A DNA stretch of 7,520 nt. Source: JBFGWM01 sp041588495 (GTDB lineage: Bacteria; Pseudomonadota; Gammaproteobacteria; Pseudomonadales; JBFGWM01). The position numbers and the translations under genes are program-made. Positions 1 through 6,587 of the stretch are shown piece after piece; position 1 is the first letter of the stretch, and every line of letters begins with the position of its first letter. Below the pieces are notes generated by a model that did no database searches, was not told where the DNA came from, and worked only from the letters and a program-made list of their open reading frames with translations. Location of the stretch: contig JBFGWM010000139.1 in NCBI GenBank assembly GCA_041588495.1, forward strand, positions 1 through 7,520, in the 5' to 3' direction.

Positions 1-26
1 GACGGGCGCGCGGAGGCACGCCCGTC
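1..26 (-). terminator. Probable terminator hairpin after pntB
   Basis: Bases 1-8 (GACGGGCG) and 19-26 (CGCCCGTC) are perfect reverse complements with a 10-base loop. They lie 22 bases beyond the pntB stop codon in the direction of transcription. This is where an intrinsic terminator would be expected. The T-tract that would prove it would lie before base 1, outside the window, so only the stem is seen. Confidence 0.5.
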
Positions 27-48
27 GTGTGTCATGGAGCGGGTGGAC

Positions 49-1470
49 TCAGCCTTCCTTCAGCGCGGTGACCAGTTCCAGGATCGCGTGACGGCCGTCG
101 CCGAACAGCATCAGGGTGTTGTCCAGGGCGAACAGCGGGTTGGGAAGCCCGGCGAAGCCGGCCGACAGGGAGCGCTTCACCACCACCACGGTCTTGGCCT
201 TGTCGACGTTGAGGATCGGCATGCCGTAGATCGGGCTGCCCTTGTCCTCGCGTGCCAGCGGGTTGGTCACGTCGTTGGCGCCGATCACGATGGCCATGTC
301 GGTCTGCTCGAAGGTCGGATTGATGACGTCCATTTCCTTGAGCTTGTTGTAGGGGATCTCCGCCTCGGCGAGCAGCACGTTCATGTGTCCGGGCATGCGT
401 CCGGCCACCGGGTGAATGGCGAACTCGACTTCCACGCCCAGTTCCTCGAGGCGGTCGGTGAGGTCGCGCACGGCGTGCTGGGCCTGCGCCATGGCCATGC
501 CGAAGCCCGGGACGATGACCACGCGACGCGCGGTCTCCAGCAGCATGGCCACTTCCTCGGGACTGCTGGCCTTGACCTTGCCGGCGTAGACCTCGTCCGC
601 GTCCATGGCCTCGCCGGCCTCGGCCATCACGCCGAACAGCACGTTGGTGAGGGAACGGTTCATGGCCACGCACATGATCTGGGTGAGGATCAGGCCCGAT
701 GCGCCGACCAGGGAGCCGGCGATGATCAGCAGGTTGTTGCCGGTGACGAAGCCGGCGGCGGCGGCCGCGACACCCGAGTAGGAGTTCAGCAGCGCGATCA
801 CCACGGGCATGTCGGCGCCGCCAATGGGGATCACCAGCAGCACGCCCATGATCGCCGCTGCGCCCACCAGGGCCCAGAACAGGCCGATGTTGCCGGGTGC
901 CATGACCAGTGACCCGATGGCCGCGATGCAGGTCGCGAGAAATAACGCGGTGACGATCTTCATGCCGGGGAACCCGATCGGCTGGCCGCTGATCAGTTCC
1001 TGCAGCTTGGCGAAGGCGACCAGCGAGCCGGTGAGGGTCACGGCGCCGATCACCACGGCGATGCCGATGGCGAACAGGGCGATGCCGCCGAGGCCGCCCG
1101 CCACGGTGCCGTCCAGTTGCGTCGCCGCCTCGATGGCCGGCTGGCTGCGCATGAACTCGGCGCTGGCCACGGCCAGGGAGGCGCCGCCACCGAAGCCGTT
1201 GAGCAGGGCGATGAACTGCGGCATGGCGGTGATCTGGATGCGCACCGCGAGGGTCGCGCCGACCGCGGCACCCACCACCAGTCCGGCGACGATCCAGCCG
1301 AATTCCACCACCCCGTGGTTGGTCAGCGTGGCAATCACCGCGATCAGCATACCGACGCCGGCGATCATGTTGCCGCGCACGGCGGTTTTCGGCTTCGACA
1401 GCCCCTTGATGCCGAGGATGAACAGGGACGCCGCTACGATATACGCGATTTCAATGAGATTTGCAGACAT
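49..1470 (-). CDS. pntB: NAD(P) transhydrogenase, beta subunit
   Basis: This 473-residue membrane protein carries most of the proton channel (domain II) and the NADP(H)-binding domain III of proton-translocating transhydrogenase, which couples NADH to NADP+ hydride transfer with inward proton movement. Roughly nine hydrophobic helices fill residues 4-270, including the conserved MPVVIALLNSYSG segment at 221-233. Domain III starts near 305. It shows the dinucleotide loop PGFGMAMAQAQ (321-331), HPVAGRMPGHMNVLLAEA (353-370), GAND (397-400), KRS (432-434, the usual contact for the NADP 2'-phosphate) and a C-terminal MLFGD (454-458). The length is close to the E. coli protein (462). The ATG follows the pntAB stop by 3 bases, with only a weak AAGAGAAAG upstream, so translation is probably coupled. 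Odd point: residue 91 is Asn where E. coli has the channel His91. Confidence 0.97.
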   Translation of the reverse strand: MSANLIEIAYIVAASLFILGIKGLSKPKTAVRGNMIAGVGMLIAVIATLTNHGVVEFGWIVAGLVVGAAVGATLAVRIQITAMPQFIALLNGFGGGASLAVASAEFMRSQPAIEAATQLDGTVAGGLGGIALFAIGIAVVIGAVTLTGSLVAFAKLQELISGQPIGFPGMKIVTALFLATCIAAIGSLVMAPGNIGLFWALVGAAAIMGVLLVIPIGGADMPVVIALLNSYSGVAAAAAGFVTGNNLLIIAGSLVGASGLILTQIMCVAMNRSLTNVLFGVMAEAGEAMDADEVYAGKVKASSPEEVAMLLETARRVVIVPGFGMAMAQAQHAVRDLTDRLEELGVEVEFAIHPVAGRMPGHMNVLLAEAEIPYNKLKEMDVINPTFEQTDMAIVIGANDVTNPLAREDKGSPIYGMPILNVDKAKTVVVVKRSLSAGFAGLPNPLFALDNTLMLFGDGRHAILELVTALKEG

Positions 1471-1473
1471 GGA

Positions 1474-1755
1474 TTACTTTCTCTTGAACATGGCGAGCAT
1501 GCGGTTGGTCACCATGAAGCCACCGACCACGTTGATGGTTGCCAGGGCAACCGCGATGAAACCGAGCACGTTGACCAGGACCTGGTCACCACCGTGTCCG
1601 GCAGCGACCAGGGCGCCGACCAGGGTGACCCCGGAGATCGCGTTGGATCCCGACATCAGCGGTGTGTGCAGGGTGGGTGGTACCTTGGTGATCAGTTCAA
1701 AGCCAAGAAAGATGGCCAGGATGAACAGGGTGAGCTGTACAACGGTGATGTCCAT
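1474..1755 (-). CDS. pntAB: NAD(P) transhydrogenase, alpha subunit part 2 (membrane)
   Basis: This 93-residue protein is the membrane part of the alpha subunit (start of domain II), encoded separately as in the three-polypeptide enzymes of Rhodospirillum rubrum and Thermus. E. coli has it fused to domain I. Three hydrophobic helices are visible at about 5-23, 38-54 and 58-82. The family signature HTPLMSGSNAISG (30-42) sits between the first two. The start follows the pntAA stop by 9 bases. The AGGA of its ribosome binding site overlaps that stop codon (around 1763-1766), which implies coupled translation. Position 41 is Ser; as I recall the Thermus protein, its proton-channel histidine is at this alignment position. 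Confidence 0.95.
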   Translation of the reverse strand: MDITVVQLTLFILAIFLGFELITKVPPTLHTPLMSGSNAISGVTLVGALVAAGHGGDQVLVNVLGFIAVALATINVVGGFMVTNRMLAMFKRK

Positions 1756-1764
1756 GTCGGGTCC

Positions 1765-2952
1765 TCAGGCTTCGGCGGTCGCGGGCTCCGGGGAGAGCGC
1801 GGGCAGTTCGAGCAGGCCACGCAGGCGCGGGTTGGTCACCTCGCCATCGTGGCTGACCACGGTTTCGCGGATGATCTCGTCCTCGTAGTCGAGTTGCAGT
1901 CCGCCCTCGTCGTCGAGCAGGTGCTTCAACAGGTTCTCGATGTTCTTGCCGTACATCTGGCTGGCGTTGTTGGCGACGGTCGAGGTGATGTTCTTGGGGC
2001 CGAGAATCTTCACGCCGTTCTCGATCACCGTCTCGCCGAGGCGGGTCAGTTCGCAGTTGCCGCCTTTTTCCGCGGCCAGGTCGACGATTATCGAGCCGGG
2101 CTTCATGGCGTGGGCCATTTGCGTGGTGATCAGGGTCGGGGCCTTGGTGCCGGGGACCGATGCGGTGGTGATCACCACGTCCTGGCGGGCCAGGATCTCG
2201 GCCATGGCCTCGCGCTGGCGGCGCAGGAAGTCCTCGGACTGGGCCTTGGCGTAACCGCTCTGGCCTTCGGTGTCCTCCGCCTCGAGGTCGAGTTCGATGG
2301 GCTTGGCGCCGACTGACAGAATCTGTTCGCGTGCCGCCGGGCGCACGTCGTAGGCCTCGACCACGGCGCCCAGGCGTCGCGCGGTCGCGCAGGCCTGCAG
2401 CCCGGCCACGCCGGCGCCCATGATGAACACCCGCGCCGGGTTCAGGGTCCCGGCAGCGGTCATGTTCATGGGAAACATGGTGGGGCATTCGCTGGCCGCG
2501 ACCAGCACGGCCTTGTAGCCCGCGATCATGGCCATCGACGAAAGGACGTCCATGGACTGGGCGCGGGTGATGCGCGGAATCAGTTCGACGGCGACACCGG
2601 TGATCTGCTTTTCCGCCAGCGTTTGCGCGAATTCGGGATTGGCCAGGGGGTCCATCATGCCGACGAGGATCTGGCCGGAGCGCAGCAGGGCGGCGTCGTC
2701 GGCGCCCGTATCCTGGTTGAGTCCCGGGGTCTGCACCTGGATCACGAGATCCGCACGGGCGAACAGGTCCTTGCGGTCGACGAGGCTGGCCTCGGCCTTT
2801 TCATAGGCCGCGTCGGGATAGCCGGAAGGCAGCCCCGCTTCGCGCTCGACCAGTACCGTGTGGCCCTGCTTGACCAGTCCGGCGATGTTTGCCGGCGTCA
2901 GCGCCACGCGGCATTCGCCGGGGCAGGTTTCCTTGGGTACACCAATGATCAT
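1765..2952 (-). CDS. pntAA: NAD(P) transhydrogenase, alpha subunit part 1 (NAD-binding)
   Basis: This 395-residue soluble protein is domain I, which binds NAD(H) on the cytoplasmic face and passes hydride to domain III of PntB. The N-terminus MIIGVPKE and the alanine-dehydrogenase-like fold are typical. Arg127, Gln132, Asp135 and Ser138 stand in RITRAQSMDVLSS, the positions I recall for the nicotinamide contacts in the R. rubrum protein. The Rossmann loop GAGVAG is at 179-184, followed by YDVR (201-204) with the ribose-binding acid Asp202. The mobile loop lies near 226-240 and includes SGYAK. The length is slightly above the R. rubrum protein, mostly from a short Pro/Ala/Glu-rich tail after 386. 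It is the first gene of the operon, and the ATG has AGGAG 5 bases upstream. Alanine dehydrogenase is excluded by the mobile loop and by the adjacent pnt genes. Confidence 0.96.
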   Translation of the reverse strand: MIIGVPKETCPGECRVALTPANIAGLVKQGHTVLVEREAGLPSGYPDAAYEKAEASLVDRKDLFARADLVIQVQTPGLNQDTGADDAALLRSGQILVGMMDPLANPEFAQTLAEKQITGVAVELIPRITRAQSMDVLSSMAMIAGYKAVLVAASECPTMFPMNMTAAGTLNPARVFIMGAGVAGLQACATARRLGAVVEAYDVRPAAREQILSVGAKPIELDLEAEDTEGQSGYAKAQSEDFLRRQREAMAEILARQDVVITTASVPGTKAPTLITTQMAHAMKPGSIIVDLAAEKGGNCELTRLGETVIENGVKILGPKNITSTVANNASQMYGKNIENLLKHLLDDEGGLQLDYEDEIIRETVVSHDGEVTNPRLRGLLELPALSPEPATAEA

Positions 2953-2957
2953 CGTGA

Positions 2958-2962
2958 CTCCT
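2958..2962 (-). promoter_or_regulatory. Ribosome binding site of pntAA
   Basis: AGGAG on the minus strand lies 5 bases before the ATG at 2952. It supports that start, which gives the expected family N-terminus. Confidence 0.8.
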
Positions 2963-2984
2963 ACCGTCGTGTTCTCATGGCGGT

Positions 2985-3020
2985 TCCGGGCACGGCCGGA
3001 TCGGCTCCGGGCTCGGCCGG
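2985..3020. repeat. Two-copy direct repeat, period 21, in the pnt leader
   Basis: TCCGGGCACGGCCGG at 2985-2999 recurs as TCCGGGCTCGGCCGG at 3006-3020, with 14 of 15 bases identical and a 21-base period. Both copies lie just downstream of the candidate pnt -10 box, in what would be the untranslated leader. Two helical turns of spacing would put both copies on one face of the DNA, which fits a regulator site. A GC-rich coincidence or an RNA structure is also possible. Confidence 0.5.
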
Positions 3021-3026
3021 GCGGCT

Positions 3027-3054
3027 ATTATACGAGACCTGACCGTGATGTAAC
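3027..3054 (-). promoter_or_regulatory. Candidate sigma-70 promoter of the pnt operon
   Basis: On the minus strand a perfect TATAAT (-10, bases 3032-3027) is preceded by GTTACA (-35, bases 3054-3049, four of six matches to TTGACA) with a 16-base spacer. Transcription would start near 3020, giving a leader of roughly 68 bases before pntAA. It is the best promoter match in the window and lies in the right place. The call is from sequence only. Confidence 0.6.
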
Positions 3055-3140
3055 CCGTCTGGCCCCGATTTGGACCGTTTTCGGGTCCGGATCGCTTCCG
3101 GTGCACCATTTTTGGCGCGTTCTGCCGCTTTCTGGGCGTT

Positions 3141-3167
3141 CTTCACCAAAAAATTGGGCTTGTGAAG
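3141..3167. repeat. Inverted repeat with A-rich centre
   Basis: CTTCAC at 3141-3146 and GTGAAG at 3162-3167 are perfect complements separated by 15 bases. An inner CCAA-AAAA-TTGG repeat lies at 3146-3157. It could be an operator for the ceramidase gene or chance symmetry. The A/T-rich core stands out from the GC-rich surroundings. Confidence 0.3.
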
Positions 3168-3197
3168 GGCCCTCCCGCCCTGTTTGCGGCCTTTTTC

Positions 3198-3227
3198 GGC
3201 AGGAATCCCGGGTTCGGGGTTCCTGCC
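3198..3227 (+). other. Strong 13-bp hairpin upstream of the ceramidase gene
   Basis: Bases 3198-3210 pair with 3215-3227 throughout, with one G-U wobble (3206/3219) and a GGTT loop. The hairpin ends 51 bases before the ceramidase ATG. After it, the plus strand reads CCGGACTATTCTTT, which is only mildly T-rich; the minus strand has no T-tract. A leader structure, an attenuator-like element or a weak terminator are all possible. The pairing itself is certain from the sequence; the role is inference. Confidence 0.55.
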
Positions 3228-3264
3228 CGGACTATTCTTTAACTCAGGTGCGGCGGGTCCGCCG

Positions 3265-3268
3265 GGAG
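3265..3268 (+). promoter_or_regulatory. Ribosome binding site of the ceramidase gene
   Basis: GGAG lies 10 bases before the ATG at 3279, slightly far but usable. The preceding CGGCGG-GT-CCGCCG (3251-3264) is a perfect inverted repeat that touches it and could hinder ribosome access. This start gives a proper signal peptide. Confidence 0.5.
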
Positions 3269-3278
3269 TTTTCAGCCG

Positions 3279-5627
3279 ATGCATGTGCGAGTGCGCCACT
3301 GGTCGCGGGCCGCGGTCTTCATGCTGCTGTTATCGTCCCTGGCGGCGGCGCGCGAGGACGCGGCGCAATGCGTCCTGGAAAGCCCTTTGCTCGACTGGGG
3401 CAAGGGAACCCATGCGCCGGCCCGCGATCCCTTGCCGACGCTCGCCGCGACCACCCCCTCCGGTGGTAACGCCGCCCTGCAGGCCTGCACGGGCAACCGG
3501 GAGTTCCGGTTCGCGGCGGGGATCGAGGACATCACCGGCCCGGCCGGTGGCAAGATCATGATGGGCAACGAGGACCCGGAACACTTCGCGTCCGGTATCT
3601 ACCAGCGTAATTACGCGCGGGCCTTCGTCCTCGGCTCGCCGTGCAACGGCAAGCGCGTGGTGATGGCGGTCACCGATACCGGCATGCTGTTCAACTCGGT
3701 GTGGCAGGCGGTCATGGACCGTATCGCCGCAGATCCGGAACTGTCCGCACACTATGGCCCGGCCAACGTGATGCTGAGTCCCACGCACACCCATACCGCT
3801 CCGGGTGGGTATGCCCACTACACCGCGTACAACGCCATGCGCTTCGGGTACGACGACCAGGCATTCCGGGTGATTGTCGAGGGCCTGTTCAAGGCGATCC
3901 GCGAGGCCCACGACAACTACGAGGCGAACCCGGTGCGTGGTCCCCTGCAGATGGCCCTCAGCGAACTGATCGACACCGCGGTGTCCCGCGCGCGCCTGGC
4001 CTATGCCCTCAATCCCGAGGCGGAGCGGCAGTCCTACGTCGACATGCAGGGCCGCGAGATCGTTACCAACCGCCTCATGACCCAGCTCAACCTGCGCCGT
4101 GATGACGGCGGCGAGGTCGGCGTGATCAACTGGTTCTCGGTGCATGCCACTGCCGCCCACAAGGGGCACCTGGTCAGCGGCGACAACAAGGGATACGCCT
4201 CCTACCTGTTCGAGCGCCTGCAGGGCACCGACCAGGACGCGCCGGACGACGGCTTCGTGGCCATGTTCGTGCAGAGCGACGAGGGCGAATCCTGGCCCAT
4301 GCTCTACCTGTACCGGGAGGACCAGCGGCCGCCGTACCCGACGCGACCCGACGAGGACTACCCGGAAGTGGTCATCAGCGGCACCAAGCAACTGGCGAGA
4401 AGCATCGAACTGTACCGTGACGGCGGTGAGCCGCTGACCGGTGGCATCGATTACCGGCAGTTCTTCGTGAAAATGGACGAGGTGAACGTCACCGACCCCG
4501 TGGTTCTGGAGTCGCTTCGCCACCCGCCGGAAATGGATGCCGCGGAAAAGCGCACCTGCGCCGCGGCCCTCGGCGTGTCATTCCCCGGCGGCGGTTTTGG
4601 CGGTGAGGACCTCGAGCGTGAGTTCACCGTGCGCTCCGGGGTCAGTTGCAGGAATCCCGCGGAGGCGGAAATCTTCCAGCGCGAGGTGGAGGCTGCCCTG
4701 GCCGGCAAGGTGCCCAACGAACTGTTCGCCCACGCGGTGGGCTGCAACGTGAAACACGTGCCGGGGCTGAACCTGCAATGCCACGCGGAAAAACCGATCC
4801 TGTTCGTGTTCGGTCCACCGGTGAATGCTTCCGCGAACGTCGTGCCGTTCCAGCTGTTCGCCATCGGCAACCTGGGCGTGCTGGCCCTGCCGTGGGAGAT
4901 CACCACCATGTCCGGACGGCGCATCCGCGCCCTGCTCGGCGATGTGCTCGCCGGGGCCGGTATCGATCACGTCGTCATCACCGGTCTCGCCAATGACTAC
5001 GTGCAGTACCTGACCACCCGCGAGGAATACGCCTACCAGCAGTACGAGGGCGCCTCCAACCAGTTCGGGCCGTGGACGCTCGCCGCCGTGCAGCAGGAGA
5101 CCCGGCGCCTGGCCAGGAGCCTGCGCGACGGCACGCCGGCTCCGCCGGGTCCGCAGCCGCCACGTACCGAACCGCAATTGATCCAGTTGTTCCCGCCGGG
5201 GCCGACCGACCTGCCGGGTGAACGGGGTTTCGGAGCGCTGCTGAGCGATGTCGAACCCGCTTATGCGCCGGGAGATGCCGCGGTTGCGGTGTTCCAGACC
5301 GGCCATCCGCGCGCCGACCTGCGCACCGGGGACAGCTTCCTGTTCGTGGAACGCCGCATTCGCGGGGATGGATGGGAGGTGGTGGCCCGCGACCGCGACC
5401 CCGAGACCAGCTTTCACTGGGAGCCGGACACCGTCACGGCGCAATTGACGCCGACCTTCACCTCGCGGGCGCGCATCGTGTGGCGGATTCCCAACAATGT
5501 GCGGCCCGGAACCTACCGGATCCGTCATACCGGCGCGGCACGCACGCTGCCGGAGGGGCCGGTCACGCAGTTCGAGGGGATTTCTTCGGAGTTCCGGGTT
5601 GCCGGCAGGCGCGCGGCCTGTCCCTGA
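3279..5627 (+). CDS. Exported neutral/alkaline ceramidase family protein
   Basis: This 782-residue protein belongs to the neutral/alkaline ceramidases, zinc amidases that split ceramide into sphingosine and fatty acid. A signal peptide is visible: basic start, hydrophobic 11-21, cleavage probably after LAAA (24), so it is exported. The catalytic domain spans about 75-620: GIEDITGPAGG (81-91), THTHTAPGG (169-177), NWFSVH (284-289), SGDNKGYASYL (300-310), PWEITTMSGRR (538-548) and LANDYVQYLTTREEY (570-584). By family knowledge the zinc ligands should be one His of the THTH pair, His289, Glu540 and Tyr577. Arg237 matches a substrate-site Arg of the human enzyme. A Pro-rich linker (619-640) leads to the C-terminal beta-sandwich domain (about 650-775). 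Odd point: the box that reads GDVSPN in the human enzyme reads GESWPM (336-341) here. Eight cysteines suggest disulfides in the exported form. The family is well supported; ceramide as the true substrate is inferred. Confidence 0.92.
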   Translation: MHVRVRHWSRAAVFMLLLSSLAAAREDAAQCVLESPLLDWGKGTHAPARDPLPTLAATTPSGGNAALQACTGNREFRFAAGIEDITGPAGGKIMMGNEDPEHFASGIYQRNYARAFVLGSPCNGKRVVMAVTDTGMLFNSVWQAVMDRIAADPELSAHYGPANVMLSPTHTHTAPGGYAHYTAYNAMRFGYDDQAFRVIVEGLFKAIREAHDNYEANPVRGPLQMALSELIDTAVSRARLAYALNPEAERQSYVDMQGREIVTNRLMTQLNLRRDDGGEVGVINWFSVHATAAHKGHLVSGDNKGYASYLFERLQGTDQDAPDDGFVAMFVQSDEGESWPMLYLYREDQRPPYPTRPDEDYPEVVISGTKQLARSIELYRDGGEPLTGGIDYRQFFVKMDEVNVTDPVVLESLRHPPEMDAAEKRTCAAALGVSFPGGGFGGEDLEREFTVRSGVSCRNPAEAEIFQREVEAALAGKVPNELFAHAVGCNVKHVPGLNLQCHAEKPILFVFGPPVNASANVVPFQLFAIGNLGVLALPWEITTMSGRRIRALLGDVLAGAGIDHVVITGLANDYVQYLTTREEYAYQQYEGASNQFGPWTLAAVQQETRRLARSLRDGTPAPPGPQPPRTEPQLIQLFPPGPTDLPGERGFGALLSDVEPAYAPGDAAVAVFQTGHPRADLRTGDSFLFVERRIRGDGWEVVARDRDPETSFHWEPDTVTAQLTPTFTSRARIVWRIPNNVRPGTYRIRHTGAARTLPEGPVTQFEGISSEFRVAGRRAACP

Positions 5628-5665
5628 CGGTTTGTGCCGGGGATTACACTGGCGCCCTGAGCCTG

Positions 5666-5680
5666 CGGGCCGTGCGCCCG
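5666..5680. terminator. Short hairpin between convergent genes
   Basis: CGGGC (5666-5670) and GCCCG (5676-5680) form a 5-bp stem with a 5-base loop in the 60-base gap where the ceramidase gene and the solute-binding gene converge. The location suits a shared terminator. No T-tract follows on either strand, so support is weak. Confidence 0.25.
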
Positions 5681-5687
5681 GAACCTC

Positions 5688-6524
5688 TCATTTCGCAACG
5701 ATAATGGTGTCGTCTTCTTCCATGTGGCCGAACCGGGCGATGATTTTCGCGTAGGTTCCGTCCTCGCGGATATGCGCAAGCCCCTGGTTGAAGTCGCGGA
5801 TGATTGCCGTCGCCTCGGGGTTTGCCCTTGCCGCCATCAGGTGCAGCCCGTGCCGGGCCAGCGGGGGATGCAGGAAGACGATCTCCCGGGGTGCCGGTCC
5901 GCTCCACTGGGTGATCTCGTAGCGCAGGACACCGAGGGCGGTGACGATCATGTCGACGCGGCCGGCGAGGAGTTTGCGCACGTTGAGAATCTGGTGGGTG
6001 GCCTCGTCTTTCATCAGGAAGTCCGCCGCGTCGAATTCCCTGCTGTTCACCCAGCCGCGGTTGATGCCGATACGATAGGGCTTGAGGTCCTCGAGACTCT
6101 TGTATTCGCGGATCCCCAGGCTGGGCAGCGCGGCCAGTCCGACCGTGACCGTGAAAAACGGGTCGCTGAACAGGTATTTCTGTGCGCGCTCTTCGGAGTG
6201 GTAGGCACCCATGACCGCATCCGCTTCGCCCTGTTCGACACGGTGCAGCGAGCGCTTCCAGGGCATGAAATCCAGCGTCACCGAGTGTCCGCGACGTTCG
6301 AATGCGGCGGTGACCAGTGCGGTGACGAATCCGTTCTCATCCAGTTCGACCCCGTAATACGGGGCCCAGTCGGCGGTGACCAGGCTGACCTCCGCCGCGC
6401 GTGGCGCCACGCCCGGCGTCGCACCGAGGATGCCGATTAGCAGCGCGAAGGCGAAGATACGTGTCCCCCTGCCCCCGGAAGCAGTGCCGGCGCAGGGTTT
6501 GCTGTCGGTGCGCGTCACCGGCAC
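5688..6524 (-). CDS. Periplasmic solute-binding protein, family 3
   Basis: This 278-residue protein resembles the family 3 solute-binding proteins (amino acid and related small-solute receptors, PF00497 type). The body opens with LVTADWAPYYG (48-58), the usual first-strand and ligand-loop motif. It continues through FMPWKRSLHRVEQGEADAVM and YLFSDPFF, a pattern shared by this family. I chose the GTG at 6524 because AAGGAG sits 7 bases upstream; the longer in-frame ATG at 6665 has no such signal and adds 47 unlike residues. The signal peptide has an unusually long N-region (1-22), a hydrophobic core at 23-35 and likely cleavage after APRAA (44), with no lipobox. No permease or ATPase gene lies beside it, so it may serve a distant transporter or act as a sensor input. 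The ligand cannot be told. Confidence 0.85.
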   Translation of the reverse strand: MPVTRTDSKPCAGTASGGRGTRIFAFALLIGILGATPGVAPRAAEVSLVTADWAPYYGVELDENGFVTALVTAAFERRGHSVTLDFMPWKRSLHRVEQGEADAVMGAYHSEERAQKYLFSDPFFTVTVGLAALPSLGIREYKSLEDLKPYRIGINRGWVNSREFDAADFLMKDEATHQILNVRKLLAGRVDMIVTALGVLRYEITQWSGPAPREIVFLHPPLARHGLHLMAARANPEATAIIRDFNQGLAHIREDGTYAKIIARFGHMEEDDTIIVAK

Positions 6525-6531
6525 TTGTTTT

Positions 6532-6537
6532 CTCCTT
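6532..6537 (-). promoter_or_regulatory. Ribosome binding site deciding the GTG start
   Basis: Minus-strand AAGGAG is followed by AAAACAA and then GTG at 6524. The 7-base spacing is ideal and selects this start over the in-frame ATG at 6665. Confidence 0.85.
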
Positions 6538-6587
6538 GGCTGTTCATCATGAGACCGGAATCCTGCCTGTCGGTTCAGCGTAGGTAA

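Larger units (their letters stand above)
2953..3278. other. Divergent intergenic region between pntAA and the ceramidase gene
   Basis: This 326-base stretch holds no convincing gene. The half next to pntAA contains the candidate pnt promoter and a repeated leader. The half next to the ceramidase gene is rich in inverted repeats. Two small overlapping hairpins lie at 3072-3088 (GGACC/GGTCC) and 3087-3101 (CCGGA/TCCGG), followed by the repeat at 3141-3167 and the large hairpin at 3198-3227. I found no convincing promoter for the ceramidase gene; TATTCT at 3233-3238 is a poor -10 with no matching -35. Confidence 0.7.

Noticed and set aside
34..912. Plus-strand open frame of 292 residues opposite pntB
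   Set aside because: Shadow of pntB: His/Gly/Asp-rich low-complexity translation with no family features, produced by GC-rich codons.
809..2316. Two long overlapping plus-strand open frames (359 and 399 residues) opposite the pnt genes
   Set aside because: They cover three clear pnt genes in antisense and their translations resemble no protein domain.
3167..3196. Possible plus-strand terminator ending in TTTTT at 3192-3196
   Set aside because: The preceding GGCC/GGCC pairing is only about four base pairs with a long loop, too weak to call.
3198..3227. tRNA T-arm-like string (GGTTCGG) near the large hairpin
   Set aside because: The string forms the hairpin loop and stem rather than a T-arm, and no acceptor, D or anticodon arms surround it.
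2961..3299. Minus-strand 112-residue open frame spanning the divergent intergenic region
   Set aside because: Pro/Arg-rich, with no good ribosome binding site; it runs through the hairpins and the candidate promoter, and its neighbours have starts of their own on either side.
3330..4523. Minus-strand open frame of 397 residues inside the ceramidase gene
   Set aside because: The plus strand carries a full set of ceramidase motifs here; the antisense frame is His/Val/Gly-rich and lacks any recognisable domain.
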